Shown: positions 8,501 through 11,797 of the stretch, in pieces | Numbering within the stretch: the stretch's first letter is position 1 | How the letters are laid out: the number at the start of each line of letters is the position of its first letter | From: a bacterium | GTDB lineage: Bacteria > Hydrogenedentota > Hydrogenedentia > Hydrogenedentiales > SLHB01 | Length of the DNA: 11,797 bases | Direction: 5' to 3' | Assembly: GCA_024231375.1 (NCBI GenBank) | Contig: JAAEQP010000776.1 | Coordinates: 1-11,797 of the forward strand | Notes under the pieces: model-generated | The model's database searches: none | Told to the model about the DNA's origin: nothing | Seen by the model: only the letters and a program-made list of their open reading frames with translations | Position numbers and translations under genes: made by a program

Positions 8501-8570
8501 CAAAGACCCCCACGGGTACCGCACCGAGTTCTTCAACCTCGTCAAGAACGCCCGGTCGCTGGCGCAGTAA
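5529..8570 (+). CDS. Membrane anti-sigma-like / TPR / YfbK-type von Willebrand factor A fusion
   Basis: This 1013-residue protein is predicted to cross the membrane once. Residues 1-75 resemble the acidic helical anti-sigma domain found at the start of such proteins (TAYVLGEPLGDRERKAIEKAL) and lack the H-x3-C-x2-C zinc motif. The membrane helix is at about 90-112. Outside it lie a P/E/A-rich linker, TPR-like helices (about 211-245 and 284-324), a duplicated FDYS motif (397-411, 447-461), a YfbK N-terminal domain (about 545-640, SIDVDTASYSNVRRFLNQG), a vWA domain (about 641-815) and a DUF3520-like C-terminus. The metal-site residues are intact: D651-x-S653-x-S655, T719, and D749 in ATDGDFN. 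The ATGA overlap with the sigma gene supports a role holding that sigma factor, with the outer vWA part sensing or binding a partner. The ligand is unknown. Domain identity is firm; the anti-sigma role is inferred. Confidence 0.9.
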   Translation: MSTKFDNDILTAYVLGEPLGDRERKAIEKALAEDETLKARVDAIRATADFARTALSNPEEAPALSEEQREAVLDEAVHHRRRRVPAWRRMAFGAAAAAGVIFVSVTYVLPLLQRIYMDALPQSGVIISRQEAPVSQSRTDDATHEAAVLERPGEAAEPTANSEERLQPAAAKESTPSAAEEKAEDQSKTESTPVKPDPAVQPVVTASTADDHYQTGVALYNQSKFTEALDEFNKTLALDSTMENAKLMVRRCEGKILAAAPKIEPTDLAGMTATIKQKRVDELKIEARTSLEHKKHSHAVSALEQVLLIHPDDKEAQRLLQEATVSAHDERIVDVEKVQPQEATTATDTSKPAPDPYDPAGARQFAVRLPADEDRVLAKANTPKEPNPFGDLETDVDPFALFDYSYGGGSASSKRKGGEVEKPPPPTVEERTLARVERRVKMDRPDDLFAEFDYSPGSGSAVAKGDHSGSTLRVGGKEQRVIANSIITQADARGDVTVGQNLEYRRFERLKALGYIGEDSNTGQWHFETRVRATPGNESYETIVENPFKHVQDEPLSTFSIDVDTASYSNVRRFLNQGQLPPKSAVRIEELVNYFDYDYTPPEDRETPFAAHVEVASCPWTPDHQLARVALKGWEMAKHERPATNLVFLVDVSGSMQPENKLPLLVQGMKALTRQLDERDRVAIAVYAGNSGLVLESTPGHERRTILSALTRLRAGGSTNGGEGIQLAYNVARENFIKKGVNRVILATDGDFNVGITDQGSLTDLIEREAKSGVFLTVLGFGMGNLKDSTLEQLADKGNGNYAYIDTFNEARKVLVKDLMGTLVTIAKDVKIQVEFNPANVAAYRLIGYENRMLAKEDFNDDTKDAGEIGAGHTVTALYELVPVGVALPRPGVDALRYGDQTPEPEAQEPPAHRSDELLLLKLRYKQPDGDTSSLIEAPVKKSEARAFDAASQDFKFASAVASFGMVLRDSKHRGLANYQSVLDWAEDGIGKDPHGYRTEFFNLVKNARSLAQ

Positions 8571-8579
8571 CCCCACCCA

Positions 8580-8613
8580 CCCGGCGGGGCTCCTTCAACG
8601 GGGCTCCGCCGGG
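8580..8613 (+). terminator. Strong hairpin after the vWA gene, no T-run
   Basis: CCCGGCGG (8580-8587) pairs with CCGCCGGG (8606-8613). The stem extends inward through 8588-8593 and 8600-8605, with two G-U pairs, to a 6-nt loop (TTCAAC). It begins 10 bases after the TAA. The 14-bp GC-rich stem suits a transcript end or 3' stabiliser, but ATACCC follows rather than a T-run, so an intrinsic terminator is not proven. The arms also contain a direct repeat, CGGGGCTCC (8585-8593 and 8599-8607). Confidence 0.5.
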
Positions 8614-8689
8614 ATACCCATTCTCAATGGCGCCTGGCAACTCGCGGGCTTCGCGAGAGACTTGGCCCCTTTTCGGCAGTTCCTCTGGG

Positions 8690-8882
8690 GGGTTGTTGGA
8701 TTAGTCCGCAAGTTGTCTACGAAACCCGCGAAAAGATCAGGGACAGACCCGTCTCGCTACGCTCGCTGGGGTCAGTCCCGGCGTTTTCGCTCCTGTTCTC
8801 GGCGTTCTCTGAGAGCGCTGCACACGAGGCGCCGGACTGCGGCCGAACGAAGTGTGACTGAGTGCGAGTATTTCAACAACCC
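8690..8882. repeat. REP/MITE-like palindromic element, copy 2
   Basis: Outer arms GGGTTGTTG (8690-8698) and CAACAACCC (8874-8882) are exact reverse complements. Inside is an interrupted hairpin, GCGAAAA (8728-8734) with TTTTCGC (8784-8790), then GGGAC (8740-8744) with GTCCC (8775-8779), an A/A mismatch, and GACCC (8746-8750) with GGGTC (8769-8773). The 8740-8767 stretch matches the reverse complement of 4705-4732 at 26 of 28 bases. A further small hairpin lies at 8802-8818. No open frame here is convincing. Confidence 0.65.
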
Positions 8883-8984
8883 TCTGCCCTCTCTTTGGCG
8901 TTCACCGGCGTGGTGACTCCGGTCAAACGCGATTACCCTGCCAAGACACTTTACTTCGCGGGACGGCCCATGCCAGGATGGGTT

Positions 8985-9000
8985 TGAGCAGGCCTGCTCA
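8985..9000. promoter_or_regulatory. Perfect 16-bp palindrome, candidate operator of the fucosidase gene
   Basis: TGAGCAGGCCTGCTCA is a perfect palindrome, one base from the AAGGAG ribosome binding site (9002-9007) of the fucosidase gene. With no loop it would make a poor RNA hairpin, so a site for a dimeric DNA-binding regulator is more likely. The regulator is not encoded in this window. Confidence 0.45.
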
Positions 9001-9014
9001 CAAGGAGATACGCC

Positions 9015-10364
9015 ATGAGTGTTGTTCATTGTGCCTTGTTGATGATGGCGGCCTCGCCGGGGGCGGCATCGCCGCCTGCGCCCGTGTTGCCGGTACCCAC
9101 ACCCCAACAACTTGCCTGGCAGAACATGGAATATGGGATGTTCTGCCATTTCGGGATCAACACGTTCTACGACCAGGAATGGGGCGACGGCACGGAGGAC
9201 CCTGCACGGTTCAACCCGACGGAACTGGACGCGCTGCAATGGGCCACGGTGGCGAAGGAAACGGGGATGGGCTACCTGGTGTTCACCGCGAAGCACCATG
9301 ACGGATTCTGCCTGTTCCCGAGCGCCTTGACCGACCACTCGCTGGAGGCGAGTCCGTGGCGCGATGGCAAGGGCGATGTGGTGAAGGAAGCCGCCGACGC
9401 ATGCCGCGAAGCGGGCATCATGTTCGGGTTCTACCTGTCGCCGTGGGACCGGCATGAACCGAAGTACGCGGACAGCGCGGGCTACGACGAGTATTTCCGG
9501 GCGCAGTTGCGCGAACTGTTGACGAACTACGGCACCGTCGGCGAGGTGTGGTTCGACGGGGCGGGGTCCGAAGGCCACGTGTACGACTGGCAGAGTTACT
9601 ACGACCTCATCTACGAGTTGCAGCCGGGCGCGCTTGTCGCTGTCTGCGGTCCTGACATCCGTTGGGTGGGCAATGAAAACGGACTGGCGCCTCGGACGTT
9701 GTGGAACGTGCAGGAACGGGATGGCAAGCCGGTCTGGTGGCCGTCGGAATGCGACGTGCCCATCCGGCGGGGGCACTGGTTCTTTGCCACGAACAGCGAA
9801 AACACGGTCCGCACGGTCGAACAGATCGTCAACATCTATTACATGTCCGTGGGACGGGGCGCGGGACTTCTGCTTAACGTCACGCCCGACCGGCGCGGGC
9901 TGTTGCCCGAGAAAGATGTCAGCGTGTTGCGCGAGGCGTGGCGCATCATCAGTGAGACCTTCAAGACAAACCTGGCCGAGGGAAAGCCGGCCACGGCCAG
10001 CGCCGTGCGCGGCGATGGCGACGCCTTCGCGGCCGGCAACGTCGTGGACGGCAGCCCGGACACGTACTGGGCCACGGACGACGACGTCACCACCGGCCAT
10101 GTCGTGATCGATCTCGGCGCGCCTACGACTTTCAACCGGGCCATGGCGGCGGAATACCTGCAACTCGGACAGCGCGTGGAGGAGTATGCCATCGAAGTCC
10201 GGGACGGCTTGAAGTGGCGCGAGGTGGTGAAAGGCACCACCATCGGTCATAAACGCCTGGACAAGTTCGACGACGTGACGGCCCGGAAGGTGCGGTTGGT
10301 GATCAAGAAGGCCAAGGCCTGCCCCACCATCAGCGCCTTTGGCGTGTACCAGGCCGTGGAGTAA
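9015..10364 (+). CDS. Alpha-L-fucosidase (GH29) with C-terminal F5/8 type C domain
   Basis: This 449-residue protein is predicted to release L-fucose from glycans by the retaining GH29 mechanism. The ATG follows AAGGAG (9002-9007) by 7 nt, and an in-frame stop at 8985 rules out an earlier start. Residues 1-20 form a short hydrophobic, alanine-rich leader, probably a signal peptide although it lacks a basic start. The catalytic barrel spans about 31-310: HFGINTFYDQEWGDGTEDP (45-63), KHHDGF (93-98, fucose-binding His pair), nucleophile D181 in WFDG, and E221 in RWVGNENG, the likely acid/base by analogy with GH29-B enzymes. That motif set suggests the alpha-1,3/1,4-specific subfamily. Residues about 319-447 form a discoidin-like sugar-binding domain (NLAEGKPATAS, VDGSPDTYWAT). 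It lies 4 bases upstream of the VCBS gene and probably shares its transcript. Confidence 0.92.
   Translation: MSVVHCALLMMAASPGAASPPAPVLPVPTPQQLAWQNMEYGMFCHFGINTFYDQEWGDGTEDPARFNPTELDALQWATVAKETGMGYLVFTAKHHDGFCLFPSALTDHSLEASPWRDGKGDVVKEAADACREAGIMFGFYLSPWDRHEPKYADSAGYDEYFRAQLRELLTNYGTVGEVWFDGAGSEGHVYDWQSYYDLIYELQPGALVAVCGPDIRWVGNENGLAPRTLWNVQERDGKPVWWPSECDVPIRRGHWFFATNSENTVRTVEQIVNIYYMSVGRGAGLLLNVTPDRRGLLPEKDVSVLREAWRIISETFKTNLAEGKPATASAVRGDGDAFAAGNVVDGSPDTYWATDDDVTTGHVVIDLGAPTTFNRAMAAEYLQLGQRVEEYAIEVRDGLKWREVVKGTTIGHKRLDKFDDVTARKVRLVIKKAKACPTISAFGVYQAVE
10358..10361 (+). promoter_or_regulatory. Ribosome binding site (GGAG) inside the fucosidase stop region
   Basis: GGAG overlaps the last codons of the fucosidase gene, just before its TAA, and lies 7 nt before the GTG at 10369. 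This is the best-supported start for the next gene. The only other in-frame start is a TTG at 10339, inside the fucosidase gene. Confidence 0.5.
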
Positions 10365-10368
10365 GGCT

Positions 10369-11712
10369 GTGTCTGCATCCACTCAGCTTGCACGATTCTG
10401 CCCATCGTCGAGTTCCGGCTCTGATCCCGCCCTTCACCCTCTCCCAACGGGAGAGGGCTGGGGTGAGGGGTCTTCCTTCCTCGAATCTCATCATCACCGT
10501 ACGAGCAAGGGATTCCTGACGGCCTGCGCGGCTGCGCTATGCATAGTCCTTCTCCTCTGCACTCTCCCCGCCGGCGCCGAGCCGTGGACCCGACACACCA
10601 TCGACGCGTCGTCGCAGGGCGCGGACGGGGTGCGGTTGGCGGACGTGAACGGCGACGGCCTTCCCGACATCGTGACCCCGTGGGAAGAGGGCGGCGTGAT
10701 TCGGGTGTGCGTGAATCCCGGCGCGGCGGCGGCGCACGAGACTTGGCCCAGCGTCACGGTGGGCCGGGTGCCTACGCCCGAGGACGCCGTCCTGGTCGAC
10801 CTCGACGGCGACGGCGCCATGGACGTGGTCAGTTCGTGCGAAGGCACGAATCGGGCCGTGTATGTGCATTGGGCGCCGCGAGACGCGGAGTCGTACATGG
10901 ACGCATCCGCATGGACGACCGAGGTGTTGCCTGCGTCGCAGGGCGTCGCCATGTGGATGATGTGCGTGCCGATTCAACTCGACGGCGAGCACGGCGTGGA
11001 CCTCGTGTGCGCGGCGAAAGGCAAGGGCGCGCTGGTGGGGTGGTTCCAGTGCCCGGAAAATCCGCGCGATCTCGATGCGTGGACGTGGCATCGTATGTGT
11101 GACGCGGGTTGGGTGATGTCGGTGGAAGTCGAGGATATGGATCGCGACGGCGACCCTGATTTCGTGTTCTCCGACCGCAAGGGGCCGAGTCGTGGGTGTC
11201 GCTGGATCGAGAACCCAGGCGTCGGCCCCGCCCAGACGCAGCCGTGGACGGCCCACGCGATAGGCACCACAGACCGCGAAGTCATGTTCCTGGCCATGGC
11301 CGACCTCACCAGCGACAGCCTCCGCGACATCGTGGTGAATGTGAAGGACGATGATTTCGCGGTGATCGTGCGTTACGTGGGAGATTGGTGGACGCGCGAG
11401 ATTGCGCATCAGGAGAATGCGGGGTCCGGTAAAGGCGTCGCCGTCGCCGATCTCGACCTGGACGGTCGAGTCGACCTCGCGATGACGTGCGAACACGCCG
11501 AGGGCAAGCGGGGCGTGTTCTGGCTAGCAGACGTGGCGGGGGCGGCCGACCCGCCGGTGTACCATGACGTGGGGGGACTCGAGGGCGTGAAGTTCGACCT
11601 TGTCTGCCCCGTGGATCTTGACGACGACGGCGATCTCGACCTCATCACGTGCGAAGAGCGGGACAACCTGGGCGTGGTGTGGTATGAGAATCCGGTTGTT
11701 TCGGGGCGCTGA
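10369..11712 (+). CDS. Secreted VCBS/FG-GAP repeat beta-propeller protein
   Basis: The protein has 447 residues from GTG 10369. The first 46 residues are unusual: they contain HPLPTGEGWGEG, the translation of a widespread palindromic repeat, before a normal signal peptide (about 47-70, hydrophobic core, cut after AGA). The mature part has seven repeat units, the number expected for a closed seven-bladed propeller. Calcium-binding D-x-D-x-D-G motifs are clear at DVNGDGLPD (92-100), DLDGDGAMD (144-152), DMDRDGDPD (256-264), DLDLDGRVD (361-369) and DLDDDGDLD (416-424). Two units are degenerate (IQLDGEHGVD and DLTSDSLRD). No catalytic motif is visible, so a binding or accessory role next to the fucosidase is the likeliest reading. 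There is no ATG in frame before the signal peptide, so the true start is uncertain. Confidence 0.82.
   Translation: MSASTQLARFCPSSSSGSDPALHPLPTGEGWGEGSSFLESHHHRTSKGFLTACAAALCIVLLLCTLPAGAEPWTRHTIDASSQGADGVRLADVNGDGLPDIVTPWEEGGVIRVCVNPGAAAAHETWPSVTVGRVPTPEDAVLVDLDGDGAMDVVSSCEGTNRAVYVHWAPRDAESYMDASAWTTEVLPASQGVAMWMMCVPIQLDGEHGVDLVCAAKGKGALVGWFQCPENPRDLDAWTWHRMCDAGWVMSVEVEDMDRDGDPDFVFSDRKGPSRGCRWIENPGVGPAQTQPWTAHAIGTTDREVMFLAMADLTSDSLRDIVVNVKDDDFAVIVRYVGDWWTREIAHQENAGSGKGVAVADLDLDGRVDLAMTCEHAEGKRGVFWLADVAGAADPPVYHDVGGLEGVKFDLVCPVDLDDDGDLDLITCEERDNLGVVWYENPVVSGR
10437..10470. repeat. Widespread CCCTCTCCC palindromic repeat
   Basis: CCCTCTCCC (10437-10445) and GGGAGAGGG (10449-10457) pair perfectly around AAC, followed by CTGGGGTGAGGGG. 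This is the familiar dispersed intergenic palindrome of many bacterial genomes, usually mistranslated as LPTGEGWGEG. Here it lies between the fucosidase stop and the VCBS signal peptide, within the open frame of the VCBS gene. Confidence 0.8.
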
Positions 11713-11722
11713 AGTGTCTGTC

Positions 11723-11738
11723 GAACCCTTCCGGGTTC
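11723..11738 (+). terminator. Small hairpin after the VCBS gene
   Basis: GAACCC (11723-11728) and GGGTTC (11733-11738) pair around TTCC, 10 bases after the TGA. No T-run follows, so termination is only possible. The remaining bases to 11797 show no gene. Confidence 0.35.
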
Positions 11739-11797
11739 AGCATGCGTGAGCGCCGTATCCCTGGGTAGGCGCGCGCCCGTGGACGGTCGCCTGCGCC

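Larger units (their letters stand above)
8571..9014. other. Non-coding region between vWA and fucosidase genes
   Basis: No credible gene is present in these 444 bases. They contain a strong post-stop hairpin (8580-8613), a small hairpin CTCGCG-GGCTT-CGCGAG (8641-8657), a REP-like element (8690-8882), and a 16-bp palindrome (8985-9000) just before the ribosome binding site AAGGAG (9002-9007). A clear -35/-10 promoter pair was not found. Confidence 0.7.

Noticed and set aside
8772..10382. 536-residue minus-strand frame opposite the fucosidase
   Set aside because: It covers both non-coding palindromic DNA and the GH29 gene with no conserved motif, as expected for an antisense shadow.

Overview
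The window is about 11.8 kb of GC-rich bacterial DNA. All five credible genes lie on the + strand. Three features suggest an uncultured member of the Planctomycetota, Lentisphaerota or Hydrogenedentota type: a giant secreted HzsA-related cytochrome with LamG and propeller domains, an ECF sigma factor whose partner is an anti-sigma/TPR/YfbK-type von Willebrand A fusion, and a secreted fucosidase beside a VCBS propeller. This placement is inferred from gene content; no rRNA or tRNA gene is visible.

Layout. Positions 1-253 carry a very long hairpin (arms 27-58 and 86-117, identical over 32 nt) and the translation start of the first gene. Positions 254-4456 encode a roughly 1400-residue exported protein with a LamG domain, an HzsA-like propeller, two CxxCH heme motifs and a second PQQ/arylsulfotransferase-like propeller. 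Positions 4457-5001 are non-coding, rich in REP-like palindromes, and end in two abutting perfect palindromes before the next gene. Positions 5002-5532 encode an ECF sigma factor. It overlaps by ATGA with 5529-8570, a single-pass membrane protein whose cytoplasmic N-terminus looks like an anti-sigma domain and whose exterior carries TPR and YfbK-type vWA domains. Positions 8571-9014 are non-coding and hold a strong post-stop hairpin, a second copy of the REP-like element in the opposite orientation, and a perfect 16-bp palindrome next to the following ribosome binding site. Positions 9015-10364 encode a GH29 alpha-L-fucosidase with a C-terminal F5/8 (discoidin) domain. Four bases later comes a secreted seven-repeat VCBS/FG-GAP propeller protein (10369-11712).

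How it may work together (inference). The sigma factor and the vWA protein form one translationally coupled signalling pair: the membrane protein would hold the sigma factor until its outer vWA/TPR part senses something. The fucosidase and VCBS protein look like a two-gene unit for fucosylated glycans outside the cytoplasm. The HzsA-like cytochrome has its own start and is not hydrazine synthase in context, since no HzsB or HzsC is next to it. Nothing in the sequence proves that the sigma factor controls its neighbours.

The most notable points are the sigma/anti-sigma-vWA fusion, the multidomain cytochrome, the unlabelled palindromes before the sigma factor and fucosidase genes, the dispersed REP-like family, and a widespread palindromic repeat that appears to be translated into the N-terminus of the VCBS protein.
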